DNA of 64,000 nt, taken from Gammaproteobacteria bacterium (GTDB lineage: Bacteria; Pseudomonadota; Gammaproteobacteria; Steroidobacterales; PWYM01). The stretch lies in assembly GCA_007693855.1 (NCBI GenBank), contig RECU01000034.1:1-64000 (forward strand), read 5' to 3'. Below, piece by piece: positions 24,134 to 34,800 of the stretch. Position numbers and translations under genes: made by a program. Each line of letters opens with the position of its first letter. The stretch's first letter is position 1. A model generated the notes under the pieces. The model saw only the letters and a list, made by a program, of their open reading frames with translations, searched no databases and was not told where the DNA came from.

Positions 24134-24613
24134 TCAGAGCTTCGTGGGGTTGGGCTGCCCGGGGTACATCTGCGCGAATTCGAAGGCCTTGTCGGTCATC
24201 GTGAACTCGAGCTTGCGGGCGCCCTCGGCGTGGGCCTTGCCCACCGGCACCCGGCGATAGAAACACGAGCGGTAGCCGACGTGGCAGCTGATGCCGCCCT
24301 CGATCTCCACCCGCAGCCAGACGCAGTCCTGATCGTCATCGATGAGCAATTCCCGCACGTGCTGCACCAGCCCGCTGGTCTCCCCCTTGCGCCACAGGGC
24401 CTGGCGAGAGCGGCTGAAGTAATGTGCCTCGCCGGTCTCGATGGTCAGGCGCAGGGCCTCGGCGTCCATGTAGCCGACCATCAGGAGCTCGCCGGTGGCG
24501 GCATCCGTGGTGACGGCCGGGATCAGGCCGTGCTCGTCGAAGCGGGGCGCGAGTTCCGTGCCTTCCTCGACCTGTTCGACCGAGCGGCGCTCGGCAAAAG
24601 GGGTGCTGGACAT
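24134..24613 (-). CDS. hisI: Phosphoribosyl-AMP cyclohydrolase
   Basis: Opens the adenine ring of phosphoribosyl-AMP in the third step of histidine synthesis. The metal-site cysteines are in QDCVWLRV and GYRSCFYR, with [13 protein letters not shown] as substrate loop. At 159 residues the protein is the stand-alone HisI form, without the HisE domain fused in enterics, though the C-terminus (about 45 residues after the second Cys) is longer than usual. No other histidine gene is nearby. It lies antisense between two plus-strand genes. Confidence 0.93.
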   Translation of the reverse strand: MSSTPFAERRSVEQVEEGTELAPRFDEHGLIPAVTTDAATGELLMVGYMDAEALRLTIETGEAHYFSRSRQALWRKGETSGLVQHVRELLIDDDQDCVWLRVEIEGGISCHVGYRSCFYRRVPVGKAHAEGARKLEFTMTDKAFEFAQMYPGQPNPTKL

Positions 24614-24695
24614 CTGGGTGTTCCATTGAACGTCAGATCCTCGATTATACGGCCAGGCGGCCCGGGGGTCATGCCGCGGGGCTGGACAGCGTTGC

Positions 24696-24701
24696 TATAC
24701 T
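24696..24701 (+). promoter_or_regulatory. Candidate -10 box for cysS
   Basis: TATACT lies 11 bp before the cysS ATG, so the transcript would be almost leaderless. The divergent gap between hisI and cysS is 98 bp. Confidence 0.4.
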
Positions 24702-24711
24702 CGACGGCACC

Positions 24712-26085
24712 ATGGATATTGTCTTCCACAATACGCTGACGCGTCGTAAGGAACCCTTTGTTCCGCAGGACCCCTCTCGCGTGACGATGTACGTCTGCGG
24801 CCCGACGGTCTACAACTTCGCGCATATCGGTAATGCGCGCCCGGCGGTGGTGTTCGATGTGCTGGCGCGCCTGCTTCGGCTGCATTATCCGCTGGTCTAC
24901 GCCCGCAACATCACCGACGTCGATGACAAGATCAATGCGGCCGCCCGCGAGCGCGGCGAGCCGATTGGTGCCATCACGCGCCGCTACACCGCGGCCTACC
25001 ACGAGGACATGCAGGCGCTCGGGGTCCTGGCGCCGGATATCGAGCCGCGGGTCACCGATCACATCGACGACATCATCAGCATGATCGAGCGGCTGCTTGC
25101 CGCCGGCCACGCCTACGGTGCCGAGGGCCACGTGCTCTTTCACGTCGCCTCGTTTCCAGCGTACGGACGGCTTTCCGGGCGGGATCCCGAGGAGCTGCTG
25201 GCCGGTGCCCGCGTGGAGGTCGCGCCGTACAAGCGCGATCCGGGCGATTTCGTGCTCTGGAAGCCCTCCGACGACACGACCGTCGGCTGGGACAGCCCCT
25301 GGGGCCGCGGGCGGCCAGGCTGGCACATCGAGTGCTCCAGCATGATCGAGCGCCACCTTGGCGAGACGATCGATATTCACGGGGGCGGTCAGGACCTCAT
25401 TTTCCCGCATCACGAGAACGAGATCGCCCAGGGCACCTGCGCCCATGGCGGACGCACGTATTGCCGCTACTGGCTGCACAACGGCTTTCTGAACGTCGAT
25501 GCCGAGAAAATGTCGAAATCGTTGGGCAACGTGCTGCTGGTGCGCGAGCTGCTGGATGAGGCGCCAGGTGAGGTGATTCGCCTGGCCCTGCTGTCCGCCC
25601 GGTATCGCGAGCCGCTGGACTGGAACGACGCGCTGCTCGCCGACAGTCGCCGCAAGCTCGATCGCCTGTACGGGGCGCTGCGCGGCGTCACCCCGGGCGA
25701 GGCGCCGCCGGCGCCGCCCGCAGCGGTGGTGGCCGCGCTGTGCGACGACCTCAACACGCCGAAGGCGCTCGCCGCCCTGTTTGGTCTGGCGCGCCAGCTC
25801 AACAGCGCAGACGATGCCCTCGAGCGCGCGCGCCTGGCGGCTGAACTGCGTGCAGGGGCCGCGCTGCTGGGCGTCGGGCAGCAGGATCCGGAGGCCTGGT
25901 TCGCCGGCGCCGGTAGTGGCGGCGGCCCCAGCGAGCAGGAGATTGAGCATCTGCTGGCGGAACGCACGGCGGCGCGGCAGCGGCGGGATTTCGCGGCCGC
26001 CGACCGTATTCGTGATGAACTGGCTGGCGCGGGTGTGCACATCGAGGACGGGCCGGAGGGTACGCGCTGGCGTCGCGCAGGCTGA
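24712..26085 (+). CDS. cysS: Cysteinyl-tRNA synthetase
   Basis: The 457-residue class I synthetase shows FAHIGNARP as HIGH motif and EKMSKSLGN as KMSKS loop. The catalytic zinc site is recognisable: Cys in [10 protein letters not shown], Cys in GWHIECSSM and His in [10 protein letters not shown]. The C-terminal DALR domain is present ([20 protein letters not shown]). It opens a plus-strand run towards sufE-like, yidD, trm112-like and holA. Confidence 0.97.
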   Translation: MDIVFHNTLTRRKEPFVPQDPSRVTMYVCGPTVYNFAHIGNARPAVVFDVLARLLRLHYPLVYARNITDVDDKINAAARERGEPIGAITRRYTAAYHEDMQALGVLAPDIEPRVTDHIDDIISMIERLLAAGHAYGAEGHVLFHVASFPAYGRLSGRDPEELLAGARVEVAPYKRDPGDFVLWKPSDDTTVGWDSPWGRGRPGWHIECSSMIERHLGETIDIHGGGQDLIFPHHENEIAQGTCAHGGRTYCRYWLHNGFLNVDAEKMSKSLGNVLLVRELLDEAPGEVIRLALLSARYREPLDWNDALLADSRRKLDRLYGALRGVTPGEAPPAPPAAVVAALCDDLNTPKALAALFGLARQLNSADDALERARLAAELRAGAALLGVGQQDPEAWFAGAGSGGGPSEQEIEHLLAERTAARQRRDFAAADRIRDELAGAGVHIEDGPEGTRWRRAG

Positions 26086-26151
26086 GTCGCGCGACCAGGC
26101 AATATCGCTGTGAACGCCCCGAAGTGCCCGCAGGCGTGACGATGGAGTGTC

Positions 26152-26586
26152 ATGAGTAACGAGATCGAACAGGCGCAGCGGGAATTGGTCGAGGAATTCG
26201 CGTTCCTGGAAGACTGGATGGACCGCTACCAGTACATCATCGACATGGGTCGTGAGCTGCCGGAATTCCCGGACGCCTGGCGGACCGAGGCGCATCGTGT
26301 GCACGGCTGCCAGAGCCAGGTCTGGCTGCACTCTGAGCCGCGCGATGGACGGCTGCATTTCCAGGCGACGAGCGATTCGGCGATCGTCGCCGGGCTGATT
26401 GCGCTGCTGATGCGGATCTACAGCGGGCGGCGTCCCGAAGAAGTGGTGCACACGCCGCCGGCATTCGTCAGCGAGCTTGGCCTGGACCGGCATCTGAGCC
26501 CCACCCGCAGCAACGGCTTGCGAGCCATGCTCGAGCGTATCCGTGCCCAGGCGGCGGCGATGACGGTGCCTGGTGGACACGCCTGA
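26152..26586 (+). CDS. SufE-family Fe-S assembly protein
   Basis: This 144-residue protein has the SufE/CsdE active-site loop HGCQSQVW with C53, which accepts sulfur from a SufS-type cysteine desulfurase, and the usual opening [15 protein letters not shown]. No suf or isc cluster is adjacent, so it may work like the stand-alone CsdE. A class-V aminotransferase at 41062-42294 lacks the catalytic Cys and is a poor partner candidate. Confidence 0.92.
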   Translation: MSNEIEQAQRELVEEFAFLEDWMDRYQYIIDMGRELPEFPDAWRTEAHRVHGCQSQVWLHSEPRDGRLHFQATSDSAIVAGLIALLMRIYSGRRPEEVVHTPPAFVSELGLDRHLSPTRSNGLRAMLERIRAQAAAMTVPGGHA

Positions 26587-26593
26587 GCCGTCG

Positions 26594-26857
26594 ATGGCCC
26601 GCCCCTCACCAGGGGCGCGCCTGCTGCTGGTCCTGCTGCGCGGCTACCAGCTGGTGATCTCGCCGCTGCTGGGGGGCAACTGTCGTTACCTGCCGACCTG
26701 CTCGGAGTATGCTCGCGAGGCGGTGCTGACCCATGGCGCCCTGCGCGGCGGCTGGCTGGCCTGCAGGCGGATCATGCGCTGTCATCCCTGGGGCGGTCAC
26801 GGGTACGATCCGGTACCCGGGCGCCGCCCCGCCGACCTGACCCATGGAGATCACTGA
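26594..26857 (+). CDS. yidD: Membrane protein insertion efficiency factor YidD
   Basis: The 87-residue product has the YidD signature [20 protein letters not shown] and the tail [13 protein letters not shown]. YidD is a small membrane-bound helper of YidC-dependent insertion, usually next to rnpA and yidC; here it is displaced. ATG at 26594 gives the normal N-terminus; GTG at 26573 would overlap the SufE-like gene. The stop shares one base with the start of the next gene. Confidence 0.9.
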   Translation: MARPSPGARLLLVLLRGYQLVISPLLGGNCRYLPTCSEYAREAVLTHGALRGGWLACRRIMRCHPWGGHGYDPVPGRRPADLTHGDH

Positions 26858-27126
26858 TGGCCGTCGACAGGAAATTGCTGGAAATTCTCTGCTGCCCGGT
26901 GACACACGCCGAGCTCGAGCCCGCCGCGAGCAGTCTGCTGCACATGATCAACCTCAAGATCGAGCAGGGCGGGGTGACCACCCGCGGGGGCGAGGTGCCC
27001 GAGGCGCCCTGGGAGGCGGCCCTGGTCACCCGCGACGGACGACTGGCCTACCCGGTCCGTGACAGTGTGCCTATCCTGCTGGAAAACGAGGCGCTGACCC
27101 TCGGCCAGCTGGACGCCAACGGCTGA
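26857..27126 (+). CDS. Trm112-like zinc-ribbon-family protein
   Basis: An 89-residue protein of the Trm112/UPF0434 family: LLEILCCPVTHAEL at the start and LAYPVRDSVPILL at the end are the family ends. Members typically activate methyltransferases. This version is longer than the usual 60 residues, with an insert between residues 25 and 50, and it lacks a second CxxC pair, so zinc binding is doubtful. It overlaps yidD by one base and precedes holA by 16 bp. Confidence 0.85.
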   Translation: MAVDRKLLEILCCPVTHAELEPAASSLLHMINLKIEQGGVTTRGGEVPEAPWEAALVTRDGRLAYPVRDSVPILLENEALTLGQLDANG

Positions 27127-27142
27127 GCCGCGGCCGCCACGG

Positions 27143-28195
27143 GTGAAAACCACCGTCGAGCGCATCGGACCGCAGCTCGAGCGGGCACTGCCCGCGGCCT
27201 GGCTGATTGCCGGCGACGAGCCGCTGCTGGTCGCCGAGGCGGCCGATCAGGTCCGCGCGGCGGCGCGCAGCCAGGGCTACACCCAGCGCGAGTTGCACAT
27301 CGTTGAACGGGGCTTCGACTGGGACGCGCTGCGCACCTCCTCGCAGAATCTCTCGCTGTTCGCAGAGCGGCGCATCGTCGAGTTGCGGCTGGCCAGCGCG
27401 CGGCCGGGCGAGCGGGGTGGGGCGGTGCTCGCCGGCCTCGCGGCCGAGCCTGATCCCGACCGGCTGGTGCTGGTCACTGCGCCGAAACTCGACGCGGCCG
27501 CGGCCCGTGCCCGCTGGATAAAGGCGTTCGAGAGCCACGGGGTGTTCGCCCAGGCCTGGCCGGTGGAGGCCACGGCCATGCCGGGCTGGATTGCCGCGCG
27601 CCTGCGTCGCCAGGGGCTTGCCGCCGATCGTGAGGCCATCGAACTGCTTGCCAGTCGCTGTGAGGGCAATCTGCTGGCCGCCAGTCAGGAGATCGACAAG
27701 CTGGCGCTGCTGGTGGTTGCAGGGCAGCGGATCGGTGTTGAGGAAGTGCTCGCCTGGGCCGGCGACAGTGCGCGTTTTGATGTCTTCAGGCTGGCCGACG
27801 CCGCCCTGGCCGGCGATGCCCGCCGCGCGCTGCATGTGCTCGCCGGACTGCGCCGCGAAGGGGTCGAGCCGGTTCTGATATCATGGAGCCTGATCAAGGA
27901 GTTGCGTACCCTCATCTCGCTGCGCGCGAAGCTGAGGAGTTCATCCGCCATCGATCGTGTGCTGGAGGCCGAGCGCATCTGGCCACGGCGACGGCCCCTG
28001 TTCAGGAAGGCATTGCTGAGGTTGACCCCCGACAGACTGGCCGAACTGCAGCAGCTGGCCGCCCGTACCGACCTGGCCATCAAGGGTCAGGCCCACGGTC
28101 AGCCCTGGTCGTTGCTGGGCGAGTTCATTCTGGGGTTGACGCTGGCCGACGCACCGCTGCCCCAGGCGCACGATGCCCTTCCGGCGGACGCCTGA
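27143..28195 (+). CDS. holA: DNA polymerase III subunit delta
   Basis: The 350-residue clamp-loader subunit opens the sliding clamp. Recognisable parts are the N-terminal region AAWLIAGDEPLLVAEAADQV, the degenerate AAA+ core, and the C-terminal collar with ISWSLIKELRTLISLR and GQPWSLLGEFILGL. Start is GTG at 27143. It begins the conserved run holA-nadD-rsfS-rlmH; nadD follows with no gap. Confidence 0.93.
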   Translation: MKTTVERIGPQLERALPAAWLIAGDEPLLVAEAADQVRAAARSQGYTQRELHIVERGFDWDALRTSSQNLSLFAERRIVELRLASARPGERGGAVLAGLAAEPDPDRLVLVTAPKLDAAAARARWIKAFESHGVFAQAWPVEATAMPGWIAARLRRQGLAADREAIELLASRCEGNLLAASQEIDKLALLVVAGQRIGVEEVLAWAGDSARFDVFRLADAALAGDARRALHVLAGLRREGVEPVLISWSLIKELRTLISLRAKLRSSSAIDRVLEAERIWPRRRPLFRKALLRLTPDRLAELQQLAARTDLAIKGQAHGQPWSLLGEFILGLTLADAPLPQAHDALPADA

Positions 28196-28843
28196 ATGGG
28201 TCCCATCGGCATTTTCGGCGGTACCTTCGATCCGATCCATTACGGCCACCTGCGCACCGCCTTCGAACTGCAGCAGGCCCTGCGGCTCTCGGAGATGCGC
28301 TTCATGCCCTGCGGCGATCCACCGCACCGGCACCAGCCGCTGGCTGACGCCGCGCAGCGCCTGGCGATGGTGAGGGCTGCCGTGGAGGGCCAGGAGGGGT
28401 TTCTGGTCGATGATCGCGAACTGCGCCGCGGCGGGCCGTCCTACACGGTCGATACCCTGGCGGCGCTGCGCGAGGAGTGGACCGAGGCGCCGCTATGTCT
28501 GGTGATCGGCATGGATGCGTTTCTTGGTCTGCCGCGCTGGCATCGCTGGCTGGAGATCCTGCGGCTTGCCCACGTGGTCGTCGCCCACCGGCCCGGGTGG
28601 CGGGCGCCGGATATGGGTACGCTGGGCGAGTTGCTGGCCGAACGCGGGACCTCCCGCGTGCGCGATCTGCATACGACCCGCGCCGGGGCGATCTTCGTGC
28701 ACGCGGTCACCCAGCTCGAGATCTCCTCGACCGAGGTGCGGGCGTTGATTCGTGCCGGTCGCGACCCGCGTTTTCTGATGCCGGATCCGGTGCGCCGCAT
28801 CATTCTGGATTCGGGCTGTTACGCCGCGACGGAGGACCACTGA
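28196..28843 (+). CDS. nadD: Nicotinate-nucleotide adenylyltransferase
   Basis: Converts nicotinate mononucleotide to deamido-NAD in NAD synthesis. The nucleotidyltransferase motif GTFDPIHYGH (residues 9-18) and the ISSTEVRALI motif near the end are both intact, and the length (215) is normal. It starts directly at the holA stop and is followed by rsfS after 4 bp. Confidence 0.96.
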   Translation: MGPIGIFGGTFDPIHYGHLRTAFELQQALRLSEMRFMPCGDPPHRHQPLADAAQRLAMVRAAVEGQEGFLVDDRELRRGGPSYTVDTLAALREEWTEAPLCLVIGMDAFLGLPRWHRWLEILRLAHVVVAHRPGWRAPDMGTLGELLAERGTSRVRDLHTTRAGAIFVHAVTQLEISSTEVRALIRAGRDPRFLMPDPVRRIILDSGCYAATEDH

Positions 28844-28847
28844 CCGC

Positions 28848-29231
28848 ATGCAAAGTGAAGAGATCAAGGACCTGGTGCTGGCGGCGCTGGATGACGCCAA
28901 GGGCGAACAGGTGCGCGTGCTCGACGTGCGCGAGCTGACCTCGATCACCGACTGGATGGTGGTCGTCAGCGGACGCTCAGATCGCCACGTCAAGGCGTTG
29001 TCGGACGCGGTGCTCGAGCGCGCGCGCGATATCGGTGTTCGACCGATCGGCGTCGAGGGACAGCGAGGCGGTGAATGGGTGCTGGTGGATTTCGCCGATG
29101 TGCTGGTGCATGTGATGCTGCCGCGCATCCGGGAGTTCTACAACCTGGAGAAGCTTTGGGATATTGGCAAGACGGCCGTCACCGCGTCTCCGGGCCGGCT
29201 TGAGGCACAGGGCGCGTCGCGGGAGCGCTGA
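28848..29231 (+). CDS. rsfS: Ribosome silencing factor RsfS
   Basis: This 127-residue protein of the RsfS/YbeB/iojap family binds L14 on the large subunit and blocks subunit joining when growth slows. Family signatures: ITDWMVVVSGRSDRHVKAL and EGQRGGEWVLVDFADVLVHV. The C-terminal extension (about 15 residues after WDIGK) is not conserved. The stop overlaps the rlmH start by one base. Confidence 0.95.
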   Translation: MQSEEIKDLVLAALDDAKGEQVRVLDVRELTSITDWMVVVSGRSDRHVKALSDAVLERARDIGVRPIGVEGQRGGEWVLVDFADVLVHVMLPRIREFYNLEKLWDIGKTAVTASPGRLEAQGASRER

Positions 29232-29692
29232 TGCGCTTCCGGGTGCTTGCCGTGGGCCCCAGGCAGCCGGCCTGGGTCACCGAGGGCGTCGAGGAATACC
29301 GGCGGCGGCTGCCCGGGCTGGAGGTCGTGGAGCTGCCACTTTCGCGTCGCGCGAAGGGCCAGCCGCCAGGGCCGGCGCGTGATGATGAGGGCCGACGCCT
29401 GCTGGCCCGGCTCGGGCCGCAGGACCATGTGGTGGCGCTGGAAGTCGACGGCGCGACCCACGACACCGCGGCGCTGGCGCGCCGTGTCGAGGTCTGGCTG
29501 GGCCTGGGTCGTCCCGTCAGCTTCCTGATCGGGGGGCCGGACGGGCTGTCGGCAGGGGTTCGTGCGAGGGCGGAGGAGTCCTGGTCGCTGTCGCCGCTGA
29601 CGCTGCCGCACGGGCTGGCGCGGGTGGTACTCACCGAAGCCCTGTACCGCGCCTGGAGTGTGCTCCAGGGCCACCCCTACCATCGCGACTGA
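29231..29692 (+). CDS. rlmH: 23S rRNA pseudouridine-1915 N3-methyltransferase
   Basis: The SPOUT methyltransferase of 153 residues methylates pseudouridine 1915. The knot region shows FLIGGPDGLSAGVRARA and the C-terminal signature LPHGLARVVLTEALYRA then GHPYHRD. The residue after LTE is Ala rather than the common Gln, a minor change. It ends the holA cluster; the usual mrdA/mrdB genes do not follow. Confidence 0.95.
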   Translation: MRFRVLAVGPRQPAWVTEGVEEYRRRLPGLEVVELPLSRRAKGQPPGPARDDEGRRLLARLGPQDHVVALEVDGATHDTAALARRVEVWLGLGRPVSFLIGGPDGLSAGVRARAEESWSLSPLTLPHGLARVVLTEALYRAWSVLQGHPYHRD

Positions 29693-29759
29693 GGGCTAGA
29701 ATCGACCAGGAGGTGGCGTCCACGGGGTCGCCCTTTGCCAGTTGTCAGGGAGGATCGAT

Positions 29760-30359
29760 GTGTTCCAGGGGCGTGAACTCGTGCTGGCCTCCGCCTCGCC
29801 TCGCCGCCGGGAGTTGCTGGCTGGCCTCGGTGTGGCGTTCACGGTGTGTCCGGCGGATATCGATGAGACCCCGCGTGCCGGCGAGGCCGTGGCACGGTTC
29901 GTGGCGCGGATGGCACGGGAGAAGGCCGGCACCGTGGCCGGCCGAGAGGTGGCGGGCCCGGTGCTCGCCGCCGATACAGTGGTGGTCTGCGATGAGCTGC
30001 CCTTTGGCAAACCGCGGGATCGGGAGGATGCGCTCGCCATGCTGGGGCGGCTGTCCGGGCGCTGGCACCGGGTCCTCAGTGCCGTCTGTCTTGTCGCCGG
30101 CGACGTGACCCGCGAGGTCCTGACCGAGACCGAGGTACGCTTTCGGCCGCTCGCCCGCGGCGAGGCGGCCGCTTACTGGGCCACCGGCGAACCTTGCGAC
30201 AAGGCCGGCGCCTATGCCATCCAGGGCCTCGGCGGCTGCCTCGTCCAGGAAATCCGCGGCAGCTACTCCGGGGTGGTCGGGCTGCCGCTGGCCGAGACGC
30301 TTGGCCTGTTGCGCAGCGCGGGTATCCCCTGTGGGCCGGGGGGGCTGACCGATGCGTGA
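29760..30359 (+). CDS. maf: Maf-family nucleotide pyrophosphatase (YhdE-like)
   Basis: The 199-residue product hydrolyses dTTP/UTP or modified nucleotides and is a housecleaning enzyme. Motifs: LVLASASPRRRELL at the N-terminus, LAADTVVVCDELPFGKP, and DKAGAYAIQGLGG. The GTG at 29760 sits 6 bp behind AGGGAGG, so I prefer it to a TTG at 29742. It precedes rng with an 8-bp overlap, as in E. coli yhdE-cafA. Confidence 0.93.
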   Translation: MFQGRELVLASASPRRRELLAGLGVAFTVCPADIDETPRAGEAVARFVARMAREKAGTVAGREVAGPVLAADTVVVCDELPFGKPRDREDALAMLGRLSGRWHRVLSAVCLVAGDVTREVLTETEVRFRPLARGEAAAYWATGEPCDKAGAYAIQGLGGCLVQEIRGSYSGVVGLPLAETLGLLRSAGIPCGPGGLTDA

Positions 30360-31821
30360 GGAAATCCTCATCAACGTGACACCGCGGGAAGTGCGCGCGG
30401 CGCTGGTCGAAAATGGCGTCCTGCAGGAAGTGCTGGTGGAGCGTACCAGTCGGCGCGGCCTGATCAGCAATATCTACAAGGGCAAAGTGCGGCGCGTGCT
30501 GCCGGGGATGCAGGCGGCGTTCATCGATATCGGCCTGGAGCGCACGGCGTTTCTGCATGAGTCGGACATCTCGCGTGGGCCGGATTCCGACAACGGCCCC
30601 AGCCTGCCGCCGACCGGTGGCATCCGCGATCTGCTGCGCGAAGGCGGGGATATCCTCGTGCAGGTGCTGAAGGATCCGATCGGGACCAAGGGCGCCCGGC
30701 TGACCACCTACATCACGCTGCCCTCGCGCTTCCTGGTGTTGATGCCACGTGGCCAGGGCGTCGGCGTGTCCTCGCGCATCGAGGACGACGCCGAGCGCCA
30801 GCGCCTGCGCGGCATCATGGAAACCATTGCCGACCCCGCAGGCGGTGCAGGTTTCATCGTGCGTACCGCGGCGGAGGGCGCCAGCCTGGAGGCGCTACGC
30901 GCGGACATGCTGTTTCTTCAGAAGCTCTGGGATGCGATTCAGACCCGGGCGGGTCATGTGCCGCCCGGACGCCTGGTGCACGAGGATCTGCCGCTGTCGC
31001 TGCGCATCCTGCGCGATCTCATGTCGCTGGACATGGAGCGGGTCAGGGTGGATTCCGCCGAGGCCTTCCGGCGGATGCAGGAGTTCGCCGGGATGTTTGC
31101 GCCACAACTGGTGCCCATGATCGAGCACTACGAGGGTGGCCGTCCCATCTTCGATCTGCACAACGTCGAGGACGAGATCCAGCGGGCCCTCCACCGACGC
31201 GTCCCGCTGAAGTCCGGCGGACACCTGGTGGTCGACCAGACCGAGGCGATGACCACCATCGACGTCAACACCGGCGGCTATGTCGGGCACCGGAATCTCG
31301 AGGAGACGATCTTCCGGACCAACCTGGAAGCCGCTGTTGCCATCGCCCGGCAACTTCGGCTGCGCAATCTCGGCGGCATCATCATCATCGACTTCATCGA
31401 CATGCTGGAAGTCGAACACCGCCAGCAGGTGATGCAGGCGCTTGAGCGGGCCCTGGAGCGGGATCCGGCGCGCACGCAGATCATGGAGGTCTCAGCCTTG
31501 GGTTTGGTGGAGATGACCCGCAAGCGCACGCGCGAGAGCCTGGAGCACCTGCTGTGCGAGGCCTGTCCAACTTGCGAGGGTCGCGGGTTCGTCAAGACCG
31601 CCGAAACCGTCTGCTACGAGATTTTTCGCGATATCGTGCGCCAGCATCGGCAGTTCGATTTTCAGGCGCTGATGGTCATCGCGCATCAGGATGTGGTGGA
31701 ACGGCTGCTTGATGAGGAGTCGGCGAGTCTCGCCGAGCTCGAAGAGTTCACCGGGAAACCGATCCGGTTGCAGACCGATGCGCTGTATGGCCAGGAACAG
31801 TTTGACGTGGTGCTGATATGA
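30352..31821 (+). CDS. rng: Ribonuclease G
   Basis: A 489-residue endoribonuclease of the RNase E/G family that matures 16S rRNA 5' ends. It contains an S1 domain (RGLISNIYKGKVRRVLPGMQ), the catalytic aspartates in TIDVNTGGYVG and IIIDFIDM, and the zinc-link CPTC. It lacks the long C-terminal scaffold of RNase E. It overlaps maf by 8 bp and the next gene by 4 bp. Confidence 0.96.
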   Translation: MREEILINVTPREVRAALVENGVLQEVLVERTSRRGLISNIYKGKVRRVLPGMQAAFIDIGLERTAFLHESDISRGPDSDNGPSLPPTGGIRDLLREGGDILVQVLKDPIGTKGARLTTYITLPSRFLVLMPRGQGVGVSSRIEDDAERQRLRGIMETIADPAGGAGFIVRTAAEGASLEALRADMLFLQKLWDAIQTRAGHVPPGRLVHEDLPLSLRILRDLMSLDMERVRVDSAEAFRRMQEFAGMFAPQLVPMIEHYEGGRPIFDLHNVEDEIQRALHRRVPLKSGGHLVVDQTEAMTTIDVNTGGYVGHRNLEETIFRTNLEAAVAIARQLRLRNLGGIIIIDFIDMLEVEHRQQVMQALERALERDPARTQIMEVSALGLVEMTRKRTRESLEHLLCEACPTCEGRGFVKTAETVCYEIFRDIVRQHRQFDFQALMVIAHQDVVERLLDEESASLAELEEFTGKPIRLQTDALYGQEQFDVVLI

Positions 31822-34800
31822 AGCACTGGCTACGCCGCCTGGTGCGCGGCCTGGCCGTGCTGGGCGCCAGCCTGGTCATCCTGCTGGCCTTGCTGGTAGG
31901 GCTGTTCCGCCTGCTCGTGCCGCAGGTTCCGGAGTATCAGGCCGAGCTTGAGGCCTGGGCGACAGAGGCGCTCGGGGTGCCGGTGCGGGTGGGTCGGCTG
32001 GATGCCCGCCTGACGCTGCGCGGCCCTGAACTCACGCTGCTGGATGCCACCGTAGGCGGTCAGGGCAGCGGCATGCTGCCACTGGTGGCACGCGAGGTCA
32101 GCGTGGTGGTCAGCGTGCCACGACTGGTGACGGAGCGTCAGGTCGCCGTCTCGCGGGTGCGCCTGGCCGGTGTGGTGGTCGAGCTCGCGCGCGGTGCCGA
32201 TGGGCAATGGCTGCTCCAGGGGCAGCCGCTGGAACTTGATGACCGCGATGCCCCCGCCGAGCTGCCGGAGCTGCCTGATTTCCGACTCGATTTTCTTGAT
32301 GGCGAATTGCGGCTGCAGCCGGGGCCGGAGGCACCGGTACAGGTGCTGGGCGACATCCAGCTGGCGGTCACCCGCGACGGTGGTCGCGTGAGTCTCGATC
32401 TGCGGGCGACGCCCCCTGAGGCTCTGGGCACGCGGATCGAGGTCTCTGCCGAGGCCAGCCCTGGCGAGGGTCGGCTCGACCTCGATCGTCTGGAACGCAT
32501 GCCATGGCGTGCCTTTATCGATCTTCGTGACACCGATCTCGCGGCCTGGCGCGCATGGCTACCAGGCGATTGGGCGCTGCCGGCCGCTGGTCGCGGTGGG
32601 CTGCGTCTGTGGGTGGCGGCGCTCGGACGTCAACCGCTGGAGGCCAGCGCGGAGCTCGACCTGCTTGGGTTGGCACCGCCGCCAGGCACGCTGCCCAGTC
32701 CCCTTGAGCAGGCCTATGACCGGTTGGCCGGCCGCTTCGAGTGGCGGCGCCACGAGACCGGGTGGACCGCTGCCGCAGGTCGTCTGCTGGTCGAGCGCGG
32801 CGGGCTCAGATGGCCGGAAACCGAGCTTCGCCTTGAGGTCGAGGGTGACCTGGGTGGGCGCGCCAGGGTGGCTTTCGAAGGGGGGTTCCTGCGTCTCGAG
32901 GATCTGCTTCCGGCCCTGGCGTGGGTGCCGGCAGGGGACTGGCGCGAGCGCCTGCTGGCGATGGCGCCGGCCGGCGAGGTCGAAACGCTCGAGCTGTCGC
33001 TCGACCTCGTGCCGGACGCGGAGCCGGGCTACTCGGCGAGCGGCCGGGTGCGCGCGCTGCAGCTTGCCGCGATCGAGGACTGGCCAGGGGTCAGCGGCCT
33101 GGGGGGAGGTTTCCGTGCGGATGAGACCGGCGGACGCTTCCAGGTCGCCGGCGAGGGGTTTGCCTTCGAGCGTCGGCCAAGCTTTGACGGTCTGGTGTCG
33201 CTGGGACGTGTCGAAGGCCTGGTGGTGTGGCGCCGCAGCCCGGCCGGCTGGCGCGTGGTGGGCGATGATCTCCGGGTGTCCGGGGTGGACCTCACCGCGC
33301 GCGGTGACTTTGAGCTGCTGTTCGACGAGGAGGGCGCCGAGATCGATATCCGCGCCGAGGTGATTCGTGCCGAGCTTGGGCCGGCGGCAGCCCGCTTTCT
33401 CCCGGTCGGGCACATGCCGCCGCCTGCGGTGCGCTGGCTGCGTCGGGGGTTTCCCCAGGGTGAACTTACACGCGGGCGTTTCGAACTCTCCGGCCGGCCA
33501 CGAGACTTCCCCTTTGAAGACGGCAGCGGCCACTTTCTCGCCAGCGGTGAGGTCAGTGGCGTGACGTTGGATTACGCGGATGGCTGGCCGCTGGTGACCG
33601 ACGTCTCCGGCCGGGTCCGTTTCGAACGCGAGACGCTCACCGGCGAAGTCTCCGGCGGGGTAATCTCCGCCAGCCCTCTGCTGCGTGGCGAGATGGCCAT
33701 CGACAATCTGCGCCGGCCGACACTGACCGTCACCGGCGAGGTCGACAGCAGTGTCGACCGGCTGCTCGCGTTCCTGCGCCAGTCACCCGTGGCAGAGGCA
33801 CTGGGTGAACCGGTGTTCGCCGCGCGTGGCAGCGGTGCTGCGCGCACGCAGGTGGACCTGACCCTGCCGCTGTTCGATATCCAGCAACATCGCTGGCAGG
33901 GTGAGATCGCGCTCGACAACGCCCGCGTCGGCTACGGCGATCTGCCAGCCGAGATCGTCGGTCTGCGCGGGCGGCTGCTGCTCGATACCGGTGAAGTCCG
34001 CAGCGACGACCTGGTAGGGTCGCTGTTCGGCGAAGTGTTCACGGCAGAACTCTCGCCGGCATCCGATGACGGTTACCACACCGTGCTGCGCGCACGGGGC
34101 AGGCTGGGGCCGCGCGGCCTCAATACGCTCGTCGGTGAGCCCCTGGCGGCCCGTACGCGGGGTGTGGCGGAGTGGTCGCTGTCGGGCTGGTTTCCGGAGG
34201 GCCAGCCCGATGGCACCCGGGCGCCGCTGCGATTTGCGCTGGACTCCCTGTTGACCGGGCTGGAGGTCGATCTGCCAGTGCCGGCGGGCAAGCCGGCGGG
34301 CGAGCCGCTGCCGCTCCAGCTGGTGGCCACGCTGGATCCCGCCACGGGACTGTCGCTGTCGGGGGAGCTGGGTCGCGAGGCGCGCTGGCTGCTCGAGCTC
34401 GTCGACTCGCCGGCAGGGTGGCAGCTGGCGCAGGGCAATCTGCGGCTTGGCGGGGGCACGCCGCTGCTGCCCCTGCACGAAGGGCTTGCGATCGATGGCA
34501 CGATTGGCGAGCTTCAGGTCGACGCCTGGCTCGCACTGGCCGCTACGCTGGCGCGCGAGTCGGGGAACGCTGTGCTCCAGCGGGTGGACCTCACCGCCGA
34601 GACCGCCTACGGCCTCGGCCAGGAGGTCGCCGAATTGACCCTGCTGCTCGAGCGCGGGCTCGAGGAATGGCGCTTGCGGCTGGATAGCGAGGCCGTGGCC
34701 GGTGACGTCCAGGTGCCGTTTGACCTGACCGGTGACACGGCCCTGGTCATGGACATGCAGCGGCTGCACATCGCCGGCCAGGGGCCGTTGGCCGAGCCCG

